Source: Mycobacterium sp. GA-1841 (GTDB lineage Bacteria; Actinomycetota; Actinomycetes; Mycobacteriales; Mycobacteriaceae). Taken from it: DNA of 53,478 nucleotides. The position numbers and the translations under genes were made by a program. The stretch is from NCBI RefSeq assembly GCF_001954135.1, contig NZ_MBEQ01000061.1, positions 1 through 53,478 of the forward strand, read 5' to 3'. Shown piece after piece: positions 16,418 through 24,826 of this stretch. Numbering within the stretch: the first letter of the stretch is position 1; each line of letters opens with the position of its first letter. A model generated the notes under the pieces. It was given only the letters and a program-made list of their open reading frames with translations. It did not search any database and was not told where the DNA came from.

Positions 16418-17389
16418 TCATCCTGCCGACGTGGTGCGGAATCGGTCCCGGTAGGCCTTCGGCGACACCCCCAGCTGGTTGATGAACACCCGGCGGAGGG
16501 TCTCGGCGCTGCCGAACCCGGCCAGCCGGGCCGTGTCTCCGACCTGTCGTCCGGCATCCAGGGCCGCCCGGGCCACGTCGATGCGCACCATCTCGACGTA
16601 GCGCGCCGGCGTGGTGCCGAGTTCGGCCTGGAACAGCCGGGTCAACTGGCGGGTGCTCAACGATGCCAGTGCGGCAAGGGATTTCACGCTGTGGTCGGCG
16701 GTGGGATCAGCGGCGATCGCGTCGGTCACGTGCCGAAGCGTCGACTGGGCCGGAGCGTCCGATTCGACGAGCGTGGAGAACTGGGACTGGCCGCCGGCGC
16801 GTTTCAGGTAGACCACCAGTGACCGTGCGACGTCGCGGACCAGATCGGCCCCGTGATCCGACTCCACCAGGGCCAGCGCCAGGTCGATGCCCGCCGACAC
16901 CCCGGCCGAGGTGTAGACGTTTTCGTCCCGCACGAAGATCGCGTCGGGTTCGACCGAGATCGTGGGATATGCGCGCGCCAGCAGGCGGGCGTGACGCCAG
17001 TGCGTGGTGGCCCGGCGTCCGTCGAGCAGTCCCGCCTCGGCCAGGATGAACGATCCGGTGCAGATCGAGGCCAGCCGCCGGGTTCGGGCCGGCACGTCCC
17101 GCAGGGACGAGACCAGTGCGGGGTCGATCGGCCGGCCCACGAGATCGTCTCCGCCCGAGACCAATACGGTGTCCACGGCATCGATCTGGTCGATCCGGTC
17201 GGTCACCGCGAACGTCGTGCCGATCGACGTGGTGACGTCGGCCCCGTCGACCGAGGCGATCCGCAGGCGGTAGTCCGCACCGAACCGGTTGGCTTCGGCG
17301 AACACCTCGGCGGGGCCGGCGGCGTCCAGCAGTTTCATCCCGTCGAAGACCACGATCGCGATCTCGCGCGGCTGCCCGGCATGTGCCAT
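16418..17389 (-). CDS. GlxA-type transcriptional regulator (DJ-1/PfpI domain plus AraC HTH)
   Basis: A 323-residue regulator. Residues ~10-180 form a DJ-1/PfpI-like domain (IAIVVFDGMKLLDAAGPAEV; nucleophile-elbow Cys in LASICTGSFILAEAGLLDG). Residues ~220-323 form two AraC helix-turn-helix motifs (SLAALASLSTRQLTRLFQ; VGDTARLAGFGSAETLRRVF). The start at 17389 gives the usual family N-terminus; an in-frame ATG 13 codons upstream is possible. It diverges from the HD-domain gene across an 81-base gap, so it probably controls that gene. Confidence 0.85.
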   Translation of the reverse strand: MAHAGQPREIAIVVFDGMKLLDAAGPAEVFAEANRFGADYRLRIASVDGADVTTSIGTTFAVTDRIDQIDAVDTVLVSGGDDLVGRPIDPALVSSLRDVPARTRRLASICTGSFILAEAGLLDGRRATTHWRHARLLARAYPTISVEPDAIFVRDENVYTSAGVSAGIDLALALVESDHGADLVRDVARSLVVYLKRAGGQSQFSTLVESDAPAQSTLRHVTDAIAADPTADHSVKSLAALASLSTRQLTRLFQAELGTTPARYVEMVRIDVARAALDAGRQVGDTARLAGFGSAETLRRVFINQLGVSPKAYRDRFRTTSAG

Positions 17390-17470
17390 GCGTTCATTGT
17401 GTCGCTTCTTGTGGGAAACATGGCGCATCGGCCATGGGTCTGCCGGTCGGCCGCGTCCGAGACTGGTTTC

Positions 17471-18124
17471 ATGACCACTTCATCGACCAACACAATCGCT
17501 GGGATCGAGTTGCCCGACACCCCATTGGTGCGTGACGTCACCGAGTACGTCCGTGACGTCGAGGACGACCTTCTGTTCCATCACTCACGCCGGGTGTTCT
17601 ACTTCGGTGCACTGCAGGGCCTGCGCCGCGGCCTGCGACCGGATCTCGAGTTGCTGTACGTGGGCGCGATGTTCCACGACATCGGTCTGACCGAGTCCTA
17701 CCGGACGGCCTCACAGTTGCGGTTCGAGGTCGACGGTGCCAATGCGGCCCGGGATTTCCTGGTGCAGCACGGCGTCGACGAGGCCGCCGCCCGGAAGGTG
17801 TGGCTCGGTATCGCCCTCCACACCACCCCGGGCATCCCGCAGTTTCTCGACCCCGAGATCGCCCTTGTGACTGCGGGGGTCGAGACGGATGTGCTGGGGA
17901 TCGGCCGCGACGACCTGATGCCGCAGCACCTGGAGGCCGTCACCGCGGTTCATCCGCGGCCGGATTTCAAAAACCGGATCCTGCATGCCTTCACCGACGG
18001 TGTGCGGCAGCGTCCGGCATCCACTTTCGGCACGGTCAACGCTGATGTGCTCGCGCACTTCGACGACACGTTCGTGCGCGACGACTTCGTCGAGATCATC
18101 CGCAACAACAGTTGGCCGGAATGA
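17471..18124 (+). CDS. HD-domain hydrolase, cyanamide-hydratase-like
   Basis: A 217-residue protein with the HD metal-hydrolase pattern: HHSRRVFYF, then MFHDIGL (the His-Asp pair) and IALHTTPGI. Order and spacing resemble the cyanamide hydratase-like HD subfamily, but substrates of most members are unknown. The ATG at 17471 starts the domain-containing part; a much longer in-frame reading would run antisense through the GlxA-like gene and is rejected. It is divergently paired with that regulator, a plausible inducer-hydrolase module. Confidence 0.8.
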   Translation: MTTSSTNTIAGIELPDTPLVRDVTEYVRDVEDDLLFHHSRRVFYFGALQGLRRGLRPDLELLYVGAMFHDIGLTESYRTASQLRFEVDGANAARDFLVQHGVDEAAARKVWLGIALHTTPGIPQFLDPEIALVTAGVETDVLGIGRDDLMPQHLEAVTAVHPRPDFKNRILHAFTDGVRQRPASTFGTVNADVLAHFDDTFVRDDFVEIIRNNSWPE

Positions 18125-18127
18125 CGG

Positions 18128-18790
18128 TCAGCCGGCGCCGATGCGGCGTTCGGCGAGTTGCCGTATCGGTAGGGCCAGTGCCTCGGCACCCAGGATGTCC
18201 GGCAGAAGCTGCGGTTCGAGGGTGAGGGCGCGGAACACGAGGCCGATGGTGATGTCGTGGTCGGGCCGGTGCGTCACGGTGATCTCGTCGCCGCCGGTTA
18301 CCGAACCGGGCGTCAACAGACGGAAATAGGCACCCGGAATCGCCGCCCTGGTAAAGGTTTTCACCCATCCGTTGATCTGCAGCCAGTTCGCGAACGTCCG
18401 GCACGGTATCCGCGGACGCGACACCTCGAGTTCGAGGCCGTCGGACCCGACCAGCCACCGTTCGCCGATGCGGGCGTTGGTGACGTCGATGCCCGCGGTG
18501 GTCAGGTTCTCTCCGAAGACGCCGTTGGCGATGTCGCGGTCCAGTTCGGTCTGCCAGGCGTCGAGGTCTTCACGCGCATAGGCATACACCGCCTGGTCGT
18601 CACCGCCGTGGAACTGCTGGTCGCCGATGATGTCACCGATCAGTCCGCTACCGAGCCCGCTGTGCATCGGACCAGGGGCACGAACGGCGACCGCGCCGTC
18701 GACCGGGCGCTTGTCGATTCCGGTGACGGCACGTCCCTCGGCGGTGTTGGGTCGTGGATGGGCCACGTTGACCGTCAGTACCTGCGCCAT
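18128..18790 (-). CDS. MOSC-domain protein, YiiM-like
   Basis: A 220-residue protein with the MOSC domain of molybdenum-cofactor-related enzymes. Visible features are GDQQFHGGDDQAVYAY, GVFGENLTTAG and the candidate cofactor Cys in SRPRIPCRTFANWL. YiiM in E. coli reduces N-hydroxylated compounds such as 6-hydroxylaminopurine using Moco. It is convergent with the HD gene (3-base gap) and upstream of nothing obviously related. Confidence 0.85.
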   Translation of the reverse strand: MAQVLTVNVAHPRPNTAEGRAVTGIDKRPVDGAVAVRAPGPMHSGLGSGLIGDIIGDQQFHGGDDQAVYAYAREDLDAWQTELDRDIANGVFGENLTTAGIDVTNARIGERWLVGSDGLELEVSRPRIPCRTFANWLQINGWVKTFTRAAIPGAYFRLLTPGSVTGGDEITVTHRPDHDITIGLVFRALTLEPQLLPDILGAEALALPIRQLAERRIGAG

Positions 18791-18808
18791 GATCCACAGC
18801 GTAACGGT

Positions 18809-19060
18809 CTAGAAGGACGGTGTCGCAACGCCATTCGGGGCCGGGGCCGGTGGCGGCACCGGCAGGCACAGCCCGGTCGCGGTGTCGAGTTGCCGGCCCG
18901 GCACACAGAACGGGGAGCAACCGTTGGTGACACCGGTTTCTCCCGGTGGGCATGCCGAGCTCGCGGCCGGCGTCGCGATGGTGGCCGCCGCCATCGACCC
19001 GGCCGACAGCAACGCAACCGACATCACCGTGAGTACCCCACGCCACACTGGGCTCGTCAT
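18809..19060 (-). CDS. Small secreted Cys-containing protein of unknown function
   Basis: An 83-residue protein. The ATG at 19060 has a GAGGAGT ribosome-binding site about 7 bases upstream and begins a signal peptide; the mature part starts near ASSACPPG. Four Cys (ACPPG, NGCSPFC, LCLP) suggest two disulfides in a ~35-residue knot-like core, followed by a Pro/Ala tail. A much longer in-frame reading upstream runs antisense to the menC-like gene and is rejected. Function unknown. Confidence 0.7.
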   Translation of the reverse strand: MTSPVWRGVLTVMSVALLSAGSMAAATIATPAASSACPPGETGVTNGCSPFCVPGRQLDTATGLCLPVPPPAPAPNGVATPSF

Positions 19061-19189
19061 CGCTTGACTCCTCATGAACCGGCAGTCCGACCTACGGGCG
19101 GAGTTTAAGCCCCGCGGTCGGGGCGGCGTCGCCGGTTGGCCACTTGCGCCCGTCCTCCGCCGCCGGCCCGCTCGCTGGGCTAGCGTCAC

Positions 19190-20161
19190 GTGCTTGTGCA
19201 GACCCTGATCGATTTCGACCGCGCGCCCGTTTTCGCGATCCCCACCGTCGCGCCGGTGGACGGACTCACCGTGCGTGAGGGAATGCTGCTGGAAGGTCCG
19301 CAGGGTTGGGGAGAATTCAGCCCGTTGCCGCACGACCGCTCGCTGGTGCGTTGGCTGACGGCCGCGACCGAACCGGGCACGGTCGGTTGGCCGGATCCGG
19401 TGCGCGGGCGGGTGCCGATCGCGGTCACCATCCCGACGGTCGATGCGGCGCAGGCCCATCAGATCGCGGCCACCTCGAAAAGCCGTGCCGCCGCCGTCGA
19501 GGTGGGGGCGGGGCCGCTGGCCGAGGACATCGAACGGGTACAGGCGGTGCGAGACGGGCTTGGACCGGCAGGCGCCGTGCGTTGCCACGCCAAGGGCCGG
19601 TGGAATCCGGATACCGCGGTGGCGGCCATCGCCGCCCTCGATCGAGCGGCCGGTGGACTGGAGTTCGTGGTGCAGCCCTGCCCGACGATCGACGAGCTGG
19701 CCGCCGTCAGACGCCGGGTCGACGTGCCCATCGCGGTCGACGAGTCGGTCACCGGTGCCGACGACGCGGTGCATCTGCGCCTGGAAGCGGCAGCCGATGT
19801 CGCGGTGCTCGCTGCCGGGCCGCTGGGCGGGGCCCGGCGTGCGTTGCGGGTCGCCGAGTCGTGCGGGCTGCCGTGCGTGGTCCGATCGAGCTTGGAGACC
19901 ACGATCGGCCTGGCTGCCGGGCTCGCGCTGGCCGGCGCGTTACCGCAGTTGCCGTTCGCCTGCGAGCTGGGAACCCGGGAGCTGCTCGCCGGCGATCTGG
20001 TCGCCGAATCGCGGTCGCTGGCAGCGGTGGATGGCTACCTACCGGTCGCGCCGATGCCGCCGGCTCCGCAACGCGAGCAGTTGGAGCGCTACGCGGTCAC
20101 CGACCCCGTTCGTCTGCAGTGGTGGCGCGAACGTCTTCGGGCTGCCATCACCGCATCGTGA
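19190..20161 (+). CDS. MenC-like (o-succinylbenzoate synthase) enolase-superfamily protein, probably catalytically inactive
   Basis: A 323-residue homologue of actinobacterial MenC by overall pattern: N-terminal cap with GPQGWGEFSPL, barrel motifs VQPCPTIDELAAVRRRVDVPIAVDES cut into shorter blocks, AAGPLGGARRAL and the C-terminal RLQWWRERL. True OSBS enzymes need a KxK pair, metal ligands Asp/Glu/Asp and a second catalytic Lys. Here the KxK site reads A102-V-E104, the first metal Asp is H133 (RCHAKGRW), the Glu before QPC is V161 and the second Lys is A208 (VLAAGP). Only D184 is kept. No men genes are nearby. It may be a pseudoenzyme with another role. Confidence 0.8.
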   Translation: MLVQTLIDFDRAPVFAIPTVAPVDGLTVREGMLLEGPQGWGEFSPLPHDRSLVRWLTAATEPGTVGWPDPVRGRVPIAVTIPTVDAAQAHQIAATSKSRAAAVEVGAGPLAEDIERVQAVRDGLGPAGAVRCHAKGRWNPDTAVAAIAALDRAAGGLEFVVQPCPTIDELAAVRRRVDVPIAVDESVTGADDAVHLRLEAAADVAVLAAGPLGGARRALRVAESCGLPCVVRSSLETTIGLAAGLALAGALPQLPFACELGTRELLAGDLVAESRSLAAVDGYLPVAPMPPAPQREQLERYAVTDPVRLQWWRERLRAAITAS

Positions 20162-20174
20162 CCGACGCAGCGGT

Positions 20175-21077
20175 TCAGTCCTGCACCGCCTTGGCGAGGG
20201 CCACACAGATGGTCAGCCAGTCCGGGTCGGGGCGGGCTTGTTCGGTCAACTCCCACATCGCGTTGTGCATCATCCGTACGATCACCCAGTCCCTGGCCCG
20301 GTCGGGATCCAGGTTTGCGGCGTCGACCAGGGCCGCAAGCCGCCGACGGACCCCGTCGCGAACATACCCGGCCAGCTCGTCCCACCGGTTCCACAGCATC
20401 GGTGCGACGTCGTAGTGCGGGTCTCCGTTCATCGGCTTCGGGTCGATCACCAGCCACGGCTCGCGGTCGCCGGCGAGCACGTTGGTGTAGTGCAGGTCGC
20501 AGTGGATGACGGTGTCGGGAACTGTGCGGTCGGCAGTCAGATCGGTGCCCAGCGAGATAGCCTGCTCGACGAGTCGGCGCGGCAGCGGGGCGTTGCGCGG
20601 CAGCCGGGCCAGGTCGGCGGACCAGCGTGCGGTGCTCTCGGCGGCCGAACGCAGTTGAGGGAGCGGTGGCACGTGAATCCGGCCGTAGAGTTCGGCCACC
20701 ACCTCGCAGGCCTCGATATCCCAGAGCTCGTTGAGGTTTCGCTGCTGCAGCCGTTCGAGCAGCAGCGTGCGACGGTGCGGGTCGGCACGCAGCAGCCGGG
20801 CCGCACCGGCTCCGGCCCACCGCCGCAGCGCCAGATGTTCGTGGGCGGACTCGTCATCGGGGAAGCCGGCCTTGAGAACCGCCGCGACGCCGTCGTCGGT
20901 CCGCACCGGCAACACGATCGAACAGTGACCGTGGTACGGCGACCCGTCGGCATGCAGTTTCCACTCGTCGAATTGCGCCTGCAGCATCCGGGGCAGGCCG
21001 TCGACCCATGACTGCCACCGCGGTCCCCGCGTACCCATGGCGCGCACGGCCTCGGGCAGATCGATCATCGCGCCCAT
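20175..21077 (-). CDS. Aminoglycoside/streptomycin 6-phosphotransferase (APH(6))-like kinase
   Basis: A 300-residue protein with the small-molecule kinase fold. The catalytic loop is VIHCDLHYTNVLAG (HxDxxxxN pattern) and the metal-binding motif is WLVIDPKPMNGDPHYDVAP, which is the APH(6)/hydroxyurea-kinase signature. Such chromosomal genes may phosphorylate streptomycin-like compounds or an endogenous sugar; resistance cannot be assumed. The start at 21077 (MGAMIDLPE) is preferred over one three codons downstream; further upstream extension would run through tpx. It is divergent from tpx (52-base gap) and convergent with the menC-like gene. Confidence 0.8.
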   Translation of the reverse strand: MGAMIDLPEAVRAMGTRGPRWQSWVDGLPRMLQAQFDEWKLHADGSPYHGHCSIVLPVRTDDGVAAVLKAGFPDDESAHEHLALRRWAGAGAARLLRADPHRRTLLLERLQQRNLNELWDIEACEVVAELYGRIHVPPLPQLRSAAESTARWSADLARLPRNAPLPRRLVEQAISLGTDLTADRTVPDTVIHCDLHYTNVLAGDREPWLVIDPKPMNGDPHYDVAPMLWNRWDELAGYVRDGVRRRLAALVDAANLDPDRARDWVIVRMMHNAMWELTEQARPDPDWLTICVALAKAVQD

Positions 21078-21129
21078 GGTCGCACCCCGGGCGGCCCGCC
21101 GGGCACCCGGTTTTGACAGACTGTGCGCT

Positions 21130-21624
21130 ATGGCACAGATAACCTTGCGCGGAAATTCCATCAACACCGTCGGCGAACTGCCCGCAGTCGGCGGCCCGGC
21201 CCCCAGCTTCTCGCTCACCGGCACCGACCTCGGCGCCGTCACCAGCGACCAGTTCCAGGGCAAGGCGTTGCTGCTGAACATCTTCCCGTCGGTCGACACG
21301 CCGGTGTGCGCCGCCAGCGTGCGCACCTTCAACGAGCGCGCTGCCGAGGCCGGTGCCACGGTGCTGTGCGTGTCGAAGGACCTGCCGTTCGCCCAGAAGC
21401 GGTTCTGCGGCGCCGAGGGCATCGAGAATGTCACGTCGGCCTCGGCCTTCCGGGACAGCTTCGGTGAGGACTACGGCATCACCCTGGCCGACGGCCCGAT
21501 GGCCGGCCTGTTGGGCCGCGCCGTCGTGGTGATCGGTGCCGACGGCAACGTGGCCTACTCCGAGCTGGTGCCCGAGATCGCTCAGGAGCCCGACTACGAC
21601 GCCGCCCTGGCCGCGCTCAAGTAA
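21130..21624 (+). CDS. tpx: Thiol peroxidase (Tpx, atypical 2-Cys peroxiredoxin)
   Basis: A 164-residue peroxiredoxin that reduces hydrogen peroxide and organic hydroperoxides using thioredoxin. The peroxidatic Cys is in SVDTPVCAASVRTF and the resolving Cys in FAQKRFCGAEG, the classic Tpx arrangement. The ATG at 21130 gives the family N-terminus MAQITLRGN. It ends in a strong symmetric hairpin terminator shared with tenA. Confidence 0.95.
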   Translation: MAQITLRGNSINTVGELPAVGGPAPSFSLTGTDLGAVTSDQFQGKALLLNIFPSVDTPVCAASVRTFNERAAEAGATVLCVSKDLPFAQKRFCGAEGIENVTSASAFRDSFGEDYGITLADGPMAGLLGRAVVVIGADGNVAYSELVPEIAQEPDYDAALAALK

Positions 21625-21636
21625 CGCCGTTCGTTA

Positions 21637-21664
21637 CCTCACCGGCGCAGCTGCGCCGGTGAGG
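21637..21664. terminator. Bidirectional hairpin terminator between tpx and tenA
   Basis: A perfect 28-base palindrome, CCTCACCGGCGCAG joined to its reverse complement. Outside one bulged A, CGTT pairs with AACG. It starts 12 bases after the tpx stop and lies 20 bases beyond the tenA stop, so it serves both convergent genes. Confidence 0.8.
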
Positions 21665-21684
21665 AACGAAAACCCGGTCGACGC

Positions 21685-22368
21685 TCAGATCGGCCACTGC
21701 TCGCGGCGATACGCCGCATCGAAGAACATCCATTCGTATTTCGCCGTGACCACGAAGTGCGCTTGGGCGGCAGCCTCTTGCGCCGGGCCGAGCGCGGGGC
21801 CGATCCGATCCGTCACGGTCAGCACCTCGGCGACGGTCGCGGCAAATTCCTCGCCGCCATAGCTGTCGATCCAGCGCTGGTAACGCCGGTCAGGCGAACC
21901 AGTTTGCAGGAGCTCGGCCCCGACGCGGGCGTAGATCCAATAGCAGGGCAGCACCGCCGCCAGCCCTTCGGCAAAGCTCCCGCCGTACGCCGTGGCCAAC
22001 AGATAACTCGTGTAGGCCTGGGTGGCCGGTGCCACCGGGGTCGAGTTCAACTCCGTGAGATCGAGCCCCAGGGCGGGCAGCAGTTCATTGTGCAATCCCA
22101 GCTCCACGTCGAAGATTTCGGCCGCATGCCGGGAGAACATCGCGGTATCGGCCAGAGTGGGCGCCTTGGCGCCGACGATCGCCAGGGCACGGGCGTAGTC
22201 ACGGAGATAGTGCACGTCTTGTGCGACATAGTGCGTGAATGCCGTGTCGTCGAGGCTGCCGTCGGTGAGCCCGGTCAGAAAAGGGTGCGCCAGGGTTGCG
22301 GCGAAGGTCGGCTCGATCGAGTGCCACAGCCGTGCCGAGAAGGATCGCGGATTCGCATCGGTATGCAT
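21685..22368 (-). CDS. tenA: TenA/thiaminase II-family protein
   Basis: A 227-residue, all-helical TenA-family protein for thiamin salvage, hydrolysing aminomethyl- or formylaminopyrimidine from degraded thiamin. The nucleophile Cys lies in AVLPCYWIYARVG. Other family marks are HPFLTGLTDGSL near the N-terminus and the C-terminal YEWMFFDAAYRRE. No thiamin gene or TPP-riboswitch-like leader is adjacent, so it is probably monocistronic. Confidence 0.92.
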   Translation of the reverse strand: MHTDANPRSFSARLWHSIEPTFAATLAHPFLTGLTDGSLDDTAFTHYVAQDVHYLRDYARALAIVGAKAPTLADTAMFSRHAAEIFDVELGLHNELLPALGLDLTELNSTPVAPATQAYTSYLLATAYGGSFAEGLAAVLPCYWIYARVGAELLQTGSPDRRYQRWIDSYGGEEFAATVAEVLTVTDRIGPALGPAQEAAAQAHFVVTAKYEWMFFDAAYRREQWPI

Positions 22369-22549
22369 GTCGATATGGTGACAGGTCGGGAGCCGGGATA
22401 ACCGTCAGGTCACGGTACTGCATCTGATTAGCCTTGCGCCCCAGCTGAATTGGGCGAAACGCGGCGTTGGCGGTACAAATGGTTGACTCGACTGACGACG
22501 ACCAGCAGTTCGAGGTCACCTTCGCTGTGGTCGAGAGAGTTGATGTTCG

Positions 22550-23161
22550 ATGAGACGTTACTTTGCCCTGCTGTTGGGTCTGGCATTTCTGGTAGCGACT
22601 CCCGGACTCGCCGCTGCCGCACCGATCGAACGCCCGGCCGGCAACCAGCGCTTTGTCGACCTCGTGGTCGCCCGCGCGCTGTCCCAGCGGGGAGTGCCCT
22701 TCAGCTACGGCGGCGGCGACGTCAACGGGCCGACCCGTGGCATCGCTCGCACCGTTCCCGCCCCGGGCCTGACCCCGCCGCCCACCGCGGGCGGATTGAC
22801 GCCCGGGCTGTCTACCCCGGCGGTGCCCGCGCCGACATTGACCACCCCGGCCTTCGGCGTTGTTCCGGACCCTTCGTCCGACGTGGTCGGTTTCGACGCG
22901 TCCGGGCTGATCGTTTACGCCTTCGCCGGCGCGGGCGTCAAGATGCCGCGTTCCTCTGGTGAGCAGTACAAGGTCGGCCAGAAGGTGCTGCCGTCCCAGG
23001 CCCTGCCCGGCGATCTGATCTTCTACGGACCGGAGGGCACCCAGAGTGTGGCGCTCTACCTCGGCAACAACCAGATGATCCAGGGCACCGAGCCCGCCGT
23101 CGCGGTCACACCGGTGCGGGCCGAGGGTATGACGCCGTACCTGGTCCGCATCATCGCCTGA
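22550..23161 (+). CDS. ripD: RipD-like secreted NlpC/P60 protein lacking catalytic Cys and His
   Basis: A 203-residue exported protein with signal peptide (cleavage near AAA-APIE). The NlpC/P60 fold is interrupted by a Pro/Thr-rich insertion (~residues 62-108). The nucleophile position in the usual DCSGL reads D-A117-S-G-L, and the His of the HVxIYLG motif is S166 (QSVALYLG). This matches M. tuberculosis RipD (Rv1566c), which binds peptidoglycan but does not cleave it. A peptidoglycan-binding or scaffolding role is therefore likely. Confidence 0.88.
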   Translation: MRRYFALLLGLAFLVATPGLAAAAPIERPAGNQRFVDLVVARALSQRGVPFSYGGGDVNGPTRGIARTVPAPGLTPPPTAGGLTPGLSTPAVPAPTLTTPAFGVVPDPSSDVVGFDASGLIVYAFAGAGVKMPRSSGEQYKVGQKVLPSQALPGDLIFYGPEGTQSVALYLGNNQMIQGTEPAVAVTPVRAEGMTPYLVRIIA

Positions 23162-23228
23162 GACGCGTCGGCGGCACCGCCGCAGGTCCTGCCGTATATG
23201 CAACGGTAAGCCCCTAGACTATGCCGTC

Positions 23229-24011
23229 GTGGGCATTCTGTTTGGCTTCGCGCCGTGGATCATCTATTGGGTACTCGTCGGCAACGTGCCGTTCCTGATC
23301 GCAGTGCTGGTGGCGCTGGCGGCGGCCGTCGCGACGTTCGTGATCAACCGGATGTCGGGGGCACCGGGGCGCACCCTGGAAGTCGGCGCGCTCGCCACCT
23401 TCGTCGTGTTGACCGTGCTGACCCTGGTGCTCAGTCAGGACGTCATGGAACGTTGGATGCAGCCGCTGAGCAACGCGGGGATCTTCCTGGTCGCGTTGAT
23501 CGGTCTTCTGATCGGCAAGCCGTTCGTGCTCGAGTTCGCCGCCGCCGGCCAGCCGCCCGGGGTGGTGGAAAGCGATGTGTTCCAACGGATCATCAAGATT
23601 CTGACCTGGATCTGGGTCGGCGCTTTCGCGGGCATGACGATCTCGTCGGTGATCCCGCCGATCGTGCAAGGTGACGCCAGCATCCTCGACACCGAGACGC
23701 CGTTGTCGTTCATCTGCTATTGGGTCATCCCGTTCATCCTGCTGGGGTTGGCGGTGCTGGCCTCGCGCATCCTGCCCGACCGGATGACGGCGGGGATGAA
23801 CGACATCGTGCGCAAGACGACGTTCGTGGCATTCTCCGAGGCCGAGATCGACCAGCTCTATTTTCTGGCCCAAGAGCACGCCAACCGTGAGGTGGGGGCC
23901 GGGCAGGAAGCCTACGACGTGCGGGTCGGTGGATCGGGAACTCCCTTGGTGGGCGACGAATCCCGGATGTCATGGCCTTCCACGTACAAGGTGCGTGACC
24001 GCAAGCGTTGA
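23229..24011 (+). CDS. Polytopic membrane protein of unknown function
   Basis: A 260-residue protein with about six hydrophobic helices in residues 1-185 (IIYWVLVGNVPFLIAVLVAL; ALATFVVLTVLTLVL; GIFLVALIGLLIG; WIWVGAFAGMTISSVIPP; ICYWVIPFILLGLAVLA) and a ~75-residue soluble C-terminal tail. The family is not recognised. Start is GTG. The gene follows ripD after 67 bases containing a small GC hairpin (CGGCGG-CA-CCGCCG, 23169-23182). Confidence 0.7.
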   Translation: MGILFGFAPWIIYWVLVGNVPFLIAVLVALAAAVATFVINRMSGAPGRTLEVGALATFVVLTVLTLVLSQDVMERWMQPLSNAGIFLVALIGLLIGKPFVLEFAAAGQPPGVVESDVFQRIIKILTWIWVGAFAGMTISSVIPPIVQGDASILDTETPLSFICYWVIPFILLGLAVLASRILPDRMTAGMNDIVRKTTFVAFSEAEIDQLYFLAQEHANREVGAGQEAYDVRVGGSGTPLVGDESRMSWPSTYKVRDRKR

Positions 24012-24022
24012 CGGCCGCCGCG

Positions 24023-24745
24023 TCAGGCCGCCGGCGTCATACCCAGCAATCCGAACATCATCACGGTGCCCGGTAGCAGGTTGGTCACCTGGTGGGCCAG
24101 GATGCCGCCCCACAAATTGCCGGAATACAGGCGCGCCAACGCAATCGGAATGGCCACCACCAACAGCAAGGGAGCTCGCTCGAGTTCCAGATGGGCCACG
24201 GCGAACACCACGGTGGACACCGTCAGGGCGGTGATGCGTCCCCAACGTTGCTCCAACGCGCCCCACAGCAGGCCGCGGTACACCACCTCTTCACAGATCG
24301 GGGCGATGACCGCGACCAGCAACAGCACGGTCACCGCCACCGGCCAGGTCGCACGCACACCCTCGAAGATCCCGCCCACCGCGGAGGTGGCGTCCGGTCC
24401 CACGATCGACTGGTAGAGCAGCGCGGCGGGCAGCGTGACGAAGAGCCCTCCGATACCGAAGGCCACTCCGAGGCCGACCGCCCGCCAGGACCAATGCCAT
24501 CGGAAGTCGATTCGGGGACCGTTGCCTCGCCATGTCGCAATCGCGACGGCCGATGCGGCCGCGAGTAGTGTCGGCGTCCCGATGGCCAGCGTGATCAACC
24601 AGGCCGGCGGGGGACCGGCAGGCGAGAGCAGCCCGAAGGCTGCCGACGTGAGCAGATAGACGGCCTCGACGACGACGAATGCGCCCAGGCCCCAGCGGTG
24701 GATCGGTCCGGTCGGTACGGTCGACGCCTCCTGAACAGCAGCCAT
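24023..24745 (-). CDS. CPBP-family intramembrane metalloprotease (CAAX-protease-like)
   Basis: A 240-residue membrane protein with the ABI/CPBP motifs in order: CEEVVYRGLLWGALE (EExxxR), VFAVAHLE (second motif His) and GILAHQVTN (third motif His). About seven helices. Bacterial members process or protect against peptides and proteins within the membrane; substrates are mostly unknown. It is convergent with the preceding membrane-protein gene and divergent from the NYN gene. Confidence 0.85.
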   Translation of the reverse strand: MAAVQEASTVPTGPIHRWGLGAFVVVEAVYLLTSAAFGLLSPAGPPPAWLITLAIGTPTLLAAASAVAIATWRGNGPRIDFRWHWSWRAVGLGVAFGIGGLFVTLPAALLYQSIVGPDATSAVGGIFEGVRATWPVAVTVLLLVAVIAPICEEVVYRGLLWGALEQRWGRITALTVSTVVFAVAHLELERAPLLLVVAIPIALARLYSGNLWGGILAHQVTNLLPGTVMMFGLLGMTPAA

Positions 24746-24826
24746 GCGGCCACAGGCTACTGCTCCCGGCGGCGCTCCATCATGTATCGCCGAGATGTGG
24801 TCGGCGGTTTCCGTACCGTCGGCGGC

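Noticed and set aside
19190..20161. Functional menaquinone-pathway menC
   Set aside because: Both catalytic Lys positions and two of three metal ligands are replaced, and no other men gene is nearby.
20175..21077. Dedicated antibiotic-resistance gene (APH(6))
   Set aside because: Kinase motifs fit the APH(6) family, but there is no mobile-element context and chromosomal homologues are common; resistance is not supported by sequence alone.
22369..22549. TPP riboswitch upstream of tenA
   Set aside because: No CTGAGA or TGATCTGGATAATGCC-like THI-box segments are visible on the minus strand.
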